Source: Lachnospiraceae bacterium (lineage in GTDB: Bacteria; Bacillota; Clostridia; Lachnospirales; Lachnospiraceae). From it: a DNA stretch of 41,200 bases. Positions 1-7,329 of the stretch are shown here, piece after piece (position 1 is the stretch's first letter; every line of letters starts with the position of its first letter). A program made the position numbers and the translations under genes. Under the pieces are notes generated by a model. That model saw only the letters and a program-made list of their open reading frames with translations. It ran no database searches and was not told the origin of the DNA. The stretch covers positions 1 to 41,200 of the forward strand of contig SVDH01000018.1 of NCBI GenBank assembly GCA_015057865.1. Reading direction: 5' to 3'.

Positions 1-2995
1 CATGCATAAAATCAGGATCGATCCGCAATGTTCGGTCTTCACGCACCGTCCCGTCCGGTGTCGTGATCGTATAATGCAGTCTGTAACCCGGCAAAACCGG
101 AATGCCGACACAATAGATTCCCGAGAGCACTTCCGGCAGCCTGTAGGCACGCTCGACCTGACAGGACGGATCATGCGGATCTGACATCACCGTCTTTAAT
201 TCGAGTACCTCTCCTGCTTCTCCTGCATATTGAATAAACAGGATACCTGTCAGAAGATAGCTTCGCTTGATTGATTCCGGAAGCTGGCTGTAAAAACCGA
301 ACTGCCATCCCTTCAAAAACAGATTCCGCAGCATTTTTTCGGCTGTCCGCGGCAAAAGCGGGCGTTCGGCAAGCGTCGTATACTGATATTTTAATAGAGC
401 AACGAGGCAGTCATCATTCAACGGCCGCTCATTCTGCATTGCATAAAGGATGTAGTAAACCGCTGTCTGCGGGATCTGCTCCCGTTCCATTAAGAATGCC
501 TTTGCAAAATGACATACATATGCATCACACAGCATCGGATTCTCATGGCTTTTTACGACATCCTCAAATAGCGTTTCGTGAGAATCTGTAAAGATTCCGG
601 TAAACAGCATTCTTGCCAGAAGCTGTTCTTCATGTGAAATCGTTACGAGCCCCAGTCTCTTACCCATTTTGATCATGGCATCCATGCGTGCAAGCGTATC
701 ATCAAATGCCTGCAGACGGGCAGAAATCTCATCCTCCCGGATCGGCTTCATCCGCGTCAATGCGTCCTTATCGGTCTCTTCTTTTGTCAGAAGCGGGATA
801 TGCGTCTGCGCGACAAGCGGTGTCATCTGCATCAGATCATTCGGCACATATAGCCCGCCAAGATGGTCGGAAAGCAGGATCACTGGAATCTTCTCCGGCA
901 GTCTTACAAATGCCGTTCCGTCATGCAGTGCGACCGTAAACATTTCACGCTGTCCGCCATCGGATATACAGATGTGGCGGATCTTATCATTGGATACCGT
1001 AAAACAAACGGTCCTGTCATTATGATTGCTGATCTTATCCCACTCTTCCTGCGGAATGGATTCCTTCAGGAAGCGATAGATCCGGATCAGGTCTTTGTTC
1101 ATATAACGCTTTCTGATGCAGTCTTTGGCAAACTCCAGGATCAGCTCTTCATAAGCTGCCATGTCGTCACCGATCTGCTCACCCGCATCCAGCACATATG
1201 CATACAGCTTTGCACGCCACTTCCATGGAAGATCTCTTTGAAGCATAAAGTATTTCCGTACTTTCGCCGGGATCTCATCCTGTCTGTTCCAGGTACGGAG
1301 AAATGCTTCGTAAAGACCTGCCACCTTACTGTCCTTATCAATTCCGCTGCGGAACCAGTATGCATATTCAGAACGGTAACTGTTGGTTTTGATCAGGTAG
1401 GAACAGATAGCCTTTAACATCTCATCAGAAGGGTTCTCTGCATAATAATCCGTCATGATCCGGAAGGTGTGCGCACGAAAAACGCTGCCCTCAGAGAGCT
1501 GTGCCCAGAACCGCTCAGGGATCTGCGGCAGCCGGATCTTCTTTTTCTGCATCCAGCGAACCATACGCTGCTCAAACTTTCCGCCGGCCCGCAGGTACTC
1601 AGGATTCTTTAAGATAATCTGGGCGCCTTCACGGTACAGAATGGGGTTCGCAGAGTTCTCCGCCATAAACTGTCTCAGAAAATGATACCGCCGCTCATCG
1701 TTACGCAAAAGCGCTTCATCTGCCGAAAGCAGGATCCATGCAAGCACCTGATGACCGGAATGACGCTTAAACAGTTCCCTGATATAATAAATGACTTCTT
1801 TGTGATATTCCGGATCCGGATTCCTGAATGTTGTCAGGTACTGATAGAATCCTTCTACGGGTGTACGCTTCAGATTCACCTTTTCAGAGAATGCTTCAAG
1901 GATCCGTCCTCCTCTGCTCTGATCCCCGGTCGAAAGATAGACATAGGCTTCGTAGAGCGGAAGCCAGTTGTTTTCCGGGAATCTGCGGATCGCAGAGGAA
2001 ATCTGCCTGAGCGAAGAATCCTTCCATTCGATGAGCGACATCCTGCCGTCAAGATATGCCAGGTATTCTTCTGCCAGATGTGCCTGCAGGGAAATGATAC
2101 TTTCCTCACGTTTTTTGATCCGGAACTGGTCGGAAACAACGACAATCTCCATCTCTGCACGCTTCGTGATATCTTCAATGACAATACGCGCAAAATTCCT
2201 TCCGCCATGCATCAGGTTCGGCAGGATCGTATATGCAACCTCCATGTATTTAGACGAAAACCCGCTCTCCGGCACTGCGTCGGGCGCAATTTTTACAAAC
2301 GGTGCATCCGTGCTGACCGTGATCGGCAGATAACCCCATTCATTTTTTTCGATCCGGATGCTTTCCCGGATCGGCTCCCGGTTGATCACAAAGGTCTGCT
2401 TGTCTTCTCTTACGGAAAAACTCACACGCTCTTTACAGCCACAACCGACCAGAAACTCCTCCATACAGGCCGAATTGATCCCGCGTGAAGTGATCGCGTA
2501 GTACAGGTCTTTTTCCTTTTCTTCTCCCTTGCGGAAGATCTGTGTAAACTTTGCGGAACGGAACAGGTTCAATGCTTCCTGCCAGTTTAGTTTTGCCAGA
2601 TTCGTGAAATCATCGAGAGATTTGATCCATCCGATCGATGTATGTGCATAGTTTCGCGTTGTTCGTACATGATACGGATAGATATATTCTCCCGCATTGG
2701 AAGTGATGACAAAATAACCGTCTTTCTCATCGCCCTCTTCCATGTTTTTCCCATGGTATTCAAATAAAACCTGCACCCGCTTTCCGTCAAATTTCGGCGT
2801 CATACAGATCAGATTATCATCTGGGCAGGTAACCAATCCTCTGACAGGATTCCCCGTTCCTGAATAGAAAGAAAAACTGCCCTGACAAACATCATGTTCA
2901 ATTACCGCGATCTGAAGATCCTTCTCCGGCAAAACGATCACCGGTGCCGGTGTTTCGACCTTACCGCGGATGATATCCTGTATCTTTTTTCGCAT
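1..2995 (-). CDS. DUF5717-like large protein, 3' end outside window
   Basis: The minus-strand reading frame is open from an ATG at 2995 to the window edge, giving 998 codons without a stop; the C-terminus is missing. The start has AGGAC 5-7 nt upstream, and an in-frame TGA lies 12 codons before it. The protein begins MRKKIQDIIRGKVETP. I see no signal peptide or membrane segment. A beta-rich N-terminal part (about residues 20-270) is followed by a long helical region (about 300-620) that looks like solenoid repeats, then a mixed region. From memory it matches the DUF5717 family of Lachnospiraceae, large proteins of unknown function; I cannot run a profile search. It is divergent from the aminotransferase at 3113 and has its own promoter at 3069-3097. 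No function is claimed. Confidence 0.7.
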   Translation of the reverse strand, partial: MRKKIQDIIRGKVETPAPVIVLPEKDLQIAVIEHDVCQGSFSFYSGTGNPVRGLVTCPDDNLICMTPKFDGKRVQVLFEYHGKNMEEGDEKDGYFVITSNAGEYIYPYHVRTTRNYAHTSIGWIKSLDDFTNLAKLNWQEALNLFRSAKFTQIFRKGEEKEKDLYYAITSRGINSACMEEFLVGCGCKERVSFSVREDKQTFVINREPIRESIRIEKNEWGYLPITVSTDAPFVKIAPDAVPESGFSSKYMEVAYTILPNLMHGGRNFARIVIEDITKRAEMEIVVVSDQFRIKKREESIISLQAHLAEEYLAYLDGRMSLIEWKDSSLRQISSAIRRFPENNWLPLYEAYVYLSTGDQSRGGRILEAFSEKVNLKRTPVEGFYQYLTTFRNPDPEYHKEVIYYIRELFKRHSGHQVLAWILLSADEALLRNDERRYHFLRQFMAENSANPILYREGAQIILKNPEYLRAGGKFEQRMVRWMQKKKIRLPQIPERFWAQLSEGSVFRAHTFRIMTDYYAENPSDEMLKAICSYLIKTNSYRSEYAYWFRSGIDKDSKVAGLYEAFLRTWNRQDEIPAKVRKYFMLQRDLPWKWRAKLYAYVLDAGEQIGDDMAAYEELILEFAKDCIRKRYMNKDLIRIYRFLKESIPQEEWDKISNHNDRTVCFTVSNDKIRHICISDGGQREMFTVALHDGTAFVRLPEKIPVILLSDHLGGLYVPNDLMQMTPLVAQTHIPLLTKEETDKDALTRMKPIREDEISARLQAFDDTLARMDAMIKMGKRLGLVTISHEEQLLARMLFTGIFTDSHETLFEDVVKSHENPMLCDAYVCHFAKAFLMEREQIPQTAVYYILYAMQNERPLNDDCLVALLKYQYTTLAERPLLPRTAEKMLRNLFLKGWQFGFYSQLPESIKRSYLLTGILFIQYAGEAGEVLELKTVMSDPHDPSCQVERAYRLPEVLSGIYCVGIPVLPGYRLHYTITTPDGTVREDRTLRIDPDFMH

Positions 2996-3029
2996 TTGCG
3001 TCCTGTCCTGTTCTCTGGTTGCTTTTTTC

Positions 3030-3041
3030 CCTCATATGAGG
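3030..3041. promoter_or_regulatory. 12-bp perfect palindrome CCTCATATGAGG
   Basis: A perfect palindrome lies in the untranslated leader of the DUF5717-like gene, about 35 bp upstream of its start, and close upstream of the -35 of the divergent aminotransferase promoter. It could be an operator or chance; no regulator is identified. Confidence 0.3.
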
Positions 3042-3048
3042 TAGTTTA

Positions 3049-3076
3049 TTGATTGAAACCTGAAAAAAATTATAAA
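3049..3076 (+). promoter_or_regulatory. Sigma-A promoter for the aminotransferase
   Basis: The -35 is TTGATT (3049-3054), the spacer is 16 bp and the -10 is TATAAA (3071-3076). This would give a leader of about 30 nt before the start at 3113. Its -10 overlaps the -10 of the opposing promoter. Confidence 0.45.
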
Positions 3077-3097
3077 CGATTTAGAACATTCTTGCAA
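3069..3097 (-). promoter_or_regulatory. Sigma-A promoter for the DUF5717-like gene
   Basis: On the minus strand the -35 is TTGCAA (3092-3097), the spacer is 17 bp and the -10 is a consensus TATAAT (3069-3074). The -35 lies within the leader of the plus-strand aminotransferase gene. Confidence 0.55.
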
Positions 3098-3112
3098 CTT
3101 GGAGGCATAAGA

Positions 3113-4207
3113 ATGCAGATACAGCATAAAGACCATTTTCATGGCAGCGACTTAGAACAGATTGAAGCAATTTACGGGATCAAAAAGGAAGAGATCACGT
3201 CTTTTTCCGCGAATGTGAATCCTTTGGGGATCTCGCCATTGTTAAAGAAGACGTTATCCGAGCACCTTGATTCCATCAGCACGTATCCGGACCGGGAATA
3301 CCGTTCATTGCGCAAAAGCATTGCGGAATATGCCGGTACTGATATGGAAAATGTCATTGTCGGAAACGGAACAAGTGAACTGATCTCTCTTTTGATACAG
3401 ATCAGGCATCCCGGGAAAGCAATGATCATCGGACCGACCTACTCAGAATATGAGCGCTCCGTTGAGATTGAAGGCGGATCCTCCTACTACTATCCGCTCA
3501 AGGAGGAGGAAGATTTTGTACTTGATGTCACAGATCTGATTAAGAGCTTAAACGAAAGCATCGACCTTCTGATCATCTGCAATCCGAACAATCCGACTTC
3601 AACCGTGATTCCGGCCGGTGATATGAGAAAGATCCTTGATGCCTGCAAGCGATACAATATCTTTGTGATGGTCGATGAAACCTATATGGAATTTGAAAAA
3701 GACGTTAAGCACCTCTCATCGGTATCTCTGACAAGATACTATAATAACATCATCATTTTGAGAGGTACTTCAAAATTCTTTGCAGCCCCGGGACTTCGCC
3801 TCGGATACGCGATCACCGGCAACAAAGATATGATCAAATACATCAACACGCACAAAAACCCGTGGATGATCAATTCCCTTGCCGCGATCGCCGGTGAGAT
3901 CATCTTCAAAGACACTGAATACATCAATGAGACCAAAGAACTGATCGCCAAAGAACGGACCCGCATGTGCGAAACATTGAAAAAAAGCGGGAAATACAAA
4001 GTATATCCCGCTTCCGCAAACTTTATTCTCGTCCGGATCCTTTCGGATGAGATCACGTCCGGAGAAGTCTTCGACCTGGCGATTCGTCAAAAGATGATGA
4101 TCCGCGACTGCTCCACATTTCCGTTTCTTGACGAAAAATACCTCCGGTTTTGTGTCATGACACCCGAAATGAATACCAAACTCTTAAATTGTCTGACGTC
4201 GATCTGA
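3113..4207 (+). CDS. HisC/CobD-like PLP-dependent aminotransferase
   Basis: A 364-residue fold-type I PLP enzyme related to histidinol-phosphate aminotransferase and threonine-phosphate decarboxylase. The ATG at 3113 is chosen because GGAGG lies 7 nt upstream; a TTG at 3053 stays in frame but has no such site. Visible motifs are SANVNPLGIS near the N-terminus (CobD-like), GNGTSELIS, NPNNPTS, VDETYMEFE and the PLP-lysine segment RGTSKFFAAPGLRLGYA. No his or cobalamin genes are adjacent, so the substrate is open. Related domains also occur in Lachnospiraceae fused to nucleotidyltransferases, but no such domain is present here. The gene stands alone on the plus strand and ends 7 bp from the convergent glyQS stop. 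Confidence 0.85.
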   Translation: MQIQHKDHFHGSDLEQIEAIYGIKKEEITSFSANVNPLGISPLLKKTLSEHLDSISTYPDREYRSLRKSIAEYAGTDMENVIVGNGTSELISLLIQIRHPGKAMIIGPTYSEYERSVEIEGGSSYYYPLKEEEDFVLDVTDLIKSLNESIDLLIICNPNNPTSTVIPAGDMRKILDACKRYNIFVMVDETYMEFEKDVKHLSSVSLTRYYNNIIILRGTSKFFAAPGLRLGYAITGNKDMIKYINTHKNPWMINSLAAIAGEIIFKDTEYINETKELIAKERTRMCETLKKSGKYKVYPASANFILVRILSDEITSGEVFDLAIRQKMMIRDCSTFPFLDEKYLRFCVMTPEMNTKLLNCLTSI

Positions 4208-4214
4208 CGTTTCT

Positions 4215-5606
4215 TTAAAACAGAAATTTATCCGCAAAATAGCTTTCCAGCTCATCGATCGGAATCCGTACCTGTTCCATGCTGTCCCGTTCACGAATGG
4301 TGACAGCATGATCTTCTTCTGAATCAAAATCATATGTGATACAGAACGGAGTACCGATCTCATCCTGTCTGCGGTAACGCTTACCAATGTTACCTCTGTC
4401 ATCATATTCGCAATTATAGATCTTAGACAGCTTCTGATAGATCTCTTCGGCCGGTCCGGCCAGCTTCTTTGAAAGCGGCAGTACGCCGATCTTAACCGGT
4501 GCAAGCGCCGGATGGAAATGCATCACTGTACGCGTGTCACCGCCTTCTAATTCTTCCTCATCATATGCGCCGCAAAGGAATGCAAGAACCACACGGTCTG
4601 CGCCAAGTGACGGTTCGATGACATACGGAATGTATTTTTCATTCTTCTGATCGTCGAAATAAGTCAGATCCTGTCCGGAAACATTCTGGTGCTGGGTCAG
4701 ATCATAATCCGTGCGATCTGCGATGCCCCACAGTTCACCCCAGCCAAACGGGAACAGGAATTCGATATCACTGGTTGCTTTACTGTAGAAAGAAAGTTCC
4801 TCTTTCTCATGGTCACGGACACGCATCTCTTCTTCTTTCATGCCAAGAGACAGAAGCCAGTTGATGCAGAACTCTTTCCAGTACGCAAACCATTCCAGAT
4901 CGGTATCCGGCTCACAGAAAAACTCCAGCTCCATCTGTTCGAACTCTCTCGTCCGGAATGTGAAGTTACCAGGCGTGATCTCATTACGGAAAGATTTTCC
5001 GATCTGGCCGATGCCGAACGGGATCTTTTTCCTTGATGTACGCTGAACATTTTTAAAGTTGACAAAAATACCCTGTGCGGTCTCAGGACGCAGATATACA
5101 GTATTTTTGGAATCTTCCGTAACACCCTGGAAAGTCTTAAACATCAGATTAAACTGGCGGATATCGGTAAAATTATGCTTTCCACAGGACGGACACGGGA
5201 TCTGATGCTCGTCAATAAACGATTTCATCTCTTCCTGGCTCCATCCGTCAACAGATGTCTCAAGCGTGATTCCGTTTTCAGCCGCAAAATCCTCTATGAT
5301 CTGGTCCGCACGAAAACGCTCATGGCACTCTCTGCAATCCATCAGCGGATCCGAAAAACCGCCAAGATGACCGGAAGCGATCCAGGTCTGCGGATTCATC
5401 AGGATCGCGCAGTCAACGCCTACGTTGTACGGGCTTTCCTGAATGAACTTCTGCCACCAGGCTTTTTTTACATTATTCTTTAACTCTACACCAAGATTCC
5501 CGTAATCCCATGTATTTGCAAGACCGCCGTAGATTTCTGAACCCGGATAGATAAATCCGCGTGATTTCGCAACAGCAATGATTTTTTCCATTGTTTTCTC
5601 TGTCAT
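4215..5606 (-). CDS. glyQS: Glycyl-tRNA synthetase, homodimeric type
   Basis: Charges tRNA-Gly with glycine in the cytoplasm. The 463-residue length suits the single-chain bacterial/eukaryotic-like alpha2 class II enzyme rather than the separate GlyQ and GlyS subunits. The N-terminus carries YPGSEIYGG and a tryptophan-rich segment. Cysteine pairs CRECHE and CPSCGK fit the usual insertion. Motif 2 is in the FRNEITPG...FEQMELEFF stretch and motif 3 is [14 protein letters not shown]; the anticodon-binding domain follows from about residue 370. The ATG has AAGGG 9-10 nt upstream. A dedicated promoter lies at 5648-5676. The leader is too short for a T-box, unlike some clostridial glyQS genes. No clear terminator is visible in the convergent junction at 4208-4214. 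Confidence 0.97.
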   Translation of the reverse strand: MTEKTMEKIIAVAKSRGFIYPGSEIYGGLANTWDYGNLGVELKNNVKKAWWQKFIQESPYNVGVDCAILMNPQTWIASGHLGGFSDPLMDCRECHERFRADQIIEDFAAENGITLETSVDGWSQEEMKSFIDEHQIPCPSCGKHNFTDIRQFNLMFKTFQGVTEDSKNTVYLRPETAQGIFVNFKNVQRTSRKKIPFGIGQIGKSFRNEITPGNFTFRTREFEQMELEFFCEPDTDLEWFAYWKEFCINWLLSLGMKEEEMRVRDHEKEELSFYSKATSDIEFLFPFGWGELWGIADRTDYDLTQHQNVSGQDLTYFDDQKNEKYIPYVIEPSLGADRVVLAFLCGAYDEEELEGGDTRTVMHFHPALAPVKIGVLPLSKKLAGPAEEIYQKLSKIYNCEYDDRGNIGKRYRRQDEIGTPFCITYDFDSEEDHAVTIRERDSMEQVRIPIDELESYFADKFLF

Positions 5607-5647
5607 AATTCGATTCCCTTCGTACGTATTATTTTCATGTGGTCAAT

Positions 5648-5676
5648 ATTATATCTTTTGTATCCTGATATTTCAA
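5648..5676 (-). promoter_or_regulatory. glyQS promoter
   Basis: TTGAAA (5671-5676), 17-bp spacer, consensus TATAAT (5648-5653) on the minus strand. The -35 box overlaps the recO stop codon (5673-5675), so glyQS can be transcribed independently of the upstream operon. Confidence 0.7.
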
Positions 5677-6404
5677 GAAAGAAAAGCCGCACTGTTAAAC
5701 GGCCGGTCTACATAGCTTTGGAAAATCCGGTCGATCATCTGGTCGATCTGGCCGAAAACCTTTTCATTAACCCGGAACGAATATAACTTTTCAAGCGGCG
5801 CAGACAGGATATACTGCAGCGCATAGACAGAAGCTTTTTCCAGGCGGATTCCTTTCCGGTCTTTTCCGCATTCCGCACAAAACAGGCCATGGCTGTAAAA
5901 ATCAAACCGTTCCAGATTTTCCTTTTTTCCGCATTGAATGCAGGAGAATACTTCCGGATAGGTTCCGTTATAATACAATGTCCGCAGCTCATAGATCCTG
6001 CGGATCAGCGGCAGATCCATCTGCCCTTTTAACAATGCACGAAGCGTCACATACAAAAGATTCAGCTGATCAGATGCTTCATCGCCCTCTGCGGAAAAGT
6101 ATTCTGCTGCCTCCAGAAAATAGGAACCATAGACAGTAAGATCGTAATCTTTCGCAATATCAAGAAAGTGTTCCCTGATCTCTGCCTTTACGATCGTCCA
6201 GGCACTTTTCCCTTCATACGCTTCAAAACTGCCGAAAGCAAACAGGCCGGTTGCAGCCTGCAGCGAACTTTTCGGCCGGCGCGCGCCCCGCACAAATGCC
6301 GTCACTTTACCTCTCTCCCGTGTCAGAAGAACGATACGGCGGTCATATTCCCCGGACGGCGCTGATTTTAAAACCATACCGGTCAGAGTGGTGCGTTCTG
6401 ACAT
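5673..6404 (-). CDS. recO: DNA repair protein RecO
   Basis: RecO works with RecF and RecR to load RecA onto SSB-coated gaps and anneals complementary strands. The 243-residue protein has the N-terminal OB-fold segment (about residues 1-80, with the RGARRPKSSLQ basic stretch) and a helical C-terminal domain. C155, C158, C176 and C179 form two CxxC pairs, the zinc site found in many RecO proteins. It starts 12 bp after era, with GGGAGACGGG just upstream. The era-recO order is common in Firmicutes and points to co-transcription with era and the M16 protease gene. Confidence 0.95.
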   Translation of the reverse strand: MSERTTLTGMVLKSAPSGEYDRRIVLLTRERGKVTAFVRGARRPKSSLQAATGLFAFGSFEAYEGKSAWTIVKAEIREHFLDIAKDYDLTVYGSYFLEAAEYFSAEGDEASDQLNLLYVTLRALLKGQMDLPLIRRIYELRTLYYNGTYPEVFSCIQCGKKENLERFDFYSHGLFCAECGKDRKGIRLEKASVYALQYILSAPLEKLYSFRVNEKVFGQIDQMIDRIFQSYVDRPFNSAAFLS

Positions 6405-6416
6405 ACCCGTCTCCCG

Positions 6417-7325
6417 TTACATTTCATCTTTTCCGTATCCGAAGTTTTTCATCTGGATATCGCTGTCACGCCAGTCTTTCCTGACCTTTACCCAGATCTT
6501 CAGATTCACCTTTTTCTCAAGCATCTCTTCGATCTCCGGGCGCGCAAGGCTGCCGATCCGTTTAAGCATCGCCCCCTGCTTGCCGATGATGATCCCTTTA
6601 TGTGAGTCCCGCTCACATACAATCGTTGCTTCGATATCCACGATCGGTTTGTCTTTCCGGCTTTTCATCTTTTCAATCGCCACTGCGATCCCGTGCGGGA
6701 CCTCGTCTTTGAGGGCACGCAGCGCTTTTTCCCGGATCAGTTCTGCGACGATCTGACGTTCCGGCTGATCTGTAACGGCATCCGGATCATAATACATCGG
6801 TCCGTACGGAAGGTATCGGTAGATCGTTTCAATGACGTCATCCACATTGGTTCCTTTTTTGGCGGATACCGGTATGATCTCGTCAAATTCATATGCCTGC
6901 CTGTAGGTGTCGATAAAGGTCAGGATCTCCGCAGGCTTTACGGTATCGATCTTGTTGATGATCAGGATCACAGGGATATTGGCCTGACGCAGTTCTTCAA
7001 TGATATGCCGTTCTCCTGCGCCGATAAACGTGGACGGTTCCACCAGCCACAGGATCAGATCTACATCTCTCATAGACTGTTCTGCAGTCCGCACCATATA
7101 CTGGCCAAGCTTGTTCTTTGCCTTGTGAATACCCGGTGTGTCTACAAAAACGATCTGTCCACGCTCTTCATCCGTGTAGATCGTCGTGATGCGGTTTCGT
7201 GTCGTCTGCGGTTTATTCGATGTGATTGCAATCTTCTGCCCGATGATGTAATTCATCAATGTCGATTTCCCGACATTCGGACGGCCGATCAGCGCCACAA
7301 ATCCGGAACGAAACTGTTCATTCAT
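6417..7325 (-). CDS. era: GTPase Era
   Basis: An essential GTPase that binds the 3' end of 16S rRNA and helps 30S subunit assembly. The 302-residue length is standard. G1 is GRPNVGKS (residues 14-21), G3 is DTPG (62-65) and G4 is NKID (124-127). The C-terminal KH RNA-binding domain contains GIIIGKQGAMLKRIG. GGAG overlapping the end of the upstream protease gene serves as ribosome binding site; the two genes are 4 bp apart and probably translationally linked. Confidence 0.98.
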   Translation of the reverse strand: MNEQFRSGFVALIGRPNVGKSTLMNYIIGQKIAITSNKPQTTRNRITTIYTDEERGQIVFVDTPGIHKAKNKLGQYMVRTAEQSMRDVDLILWLVEPSTFIGAGERHIIEELRQANIPVILIINKIDTVKPAEILTFIDTYRQAYEFDEIIPVSAKKGTNVDDVIETIYRYLPYGPMYYDPDAVTDQPERQIVAELIREKALRALKDEVPHGIAVAIEKMKSRKDKPIVDIEATIVCERDSHKGIIIGKQGAMLKRIGSLARPEIEEMLEKKVNLKIWVKVRKDWRDSDIQMKNFGYGKDEM

Positions 7326-7329
7326 CTTT

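Noticed and set aside
1682-2488. A 268-codon plus-strand frame and several shorter ones in 2-2790
   Set aside because: They are antisense to a continuous minus-strand frame of 998 codons with a start, ribosome binding site, promoter and normal-looking protein. The plus-strand products are rich in Cys, His, Arg and Ser in the way of shadow frames.
3053-3112. TTG start of the aminotransferase, 20 codons upstream
   Set aside because: It lies inside the predicted promoter and has no ribosome binding site, while ATG 3113 has GGAGG at 7 nt.
4192-4210. Tandem TCTGACGT copies at the convergent junction
   Set aside because: Two 8-bp copies in coding ends; stem potential is about 5 bp, too weak to call a terminator.
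5607-5672. T-box riboswitch upstream of glyQS
   Set aside because: Some clostridial glyQS genes have one, but only 66 bp separate recO from glyQS, filled by a promoter and a short leader; no T-box sequence is seen.
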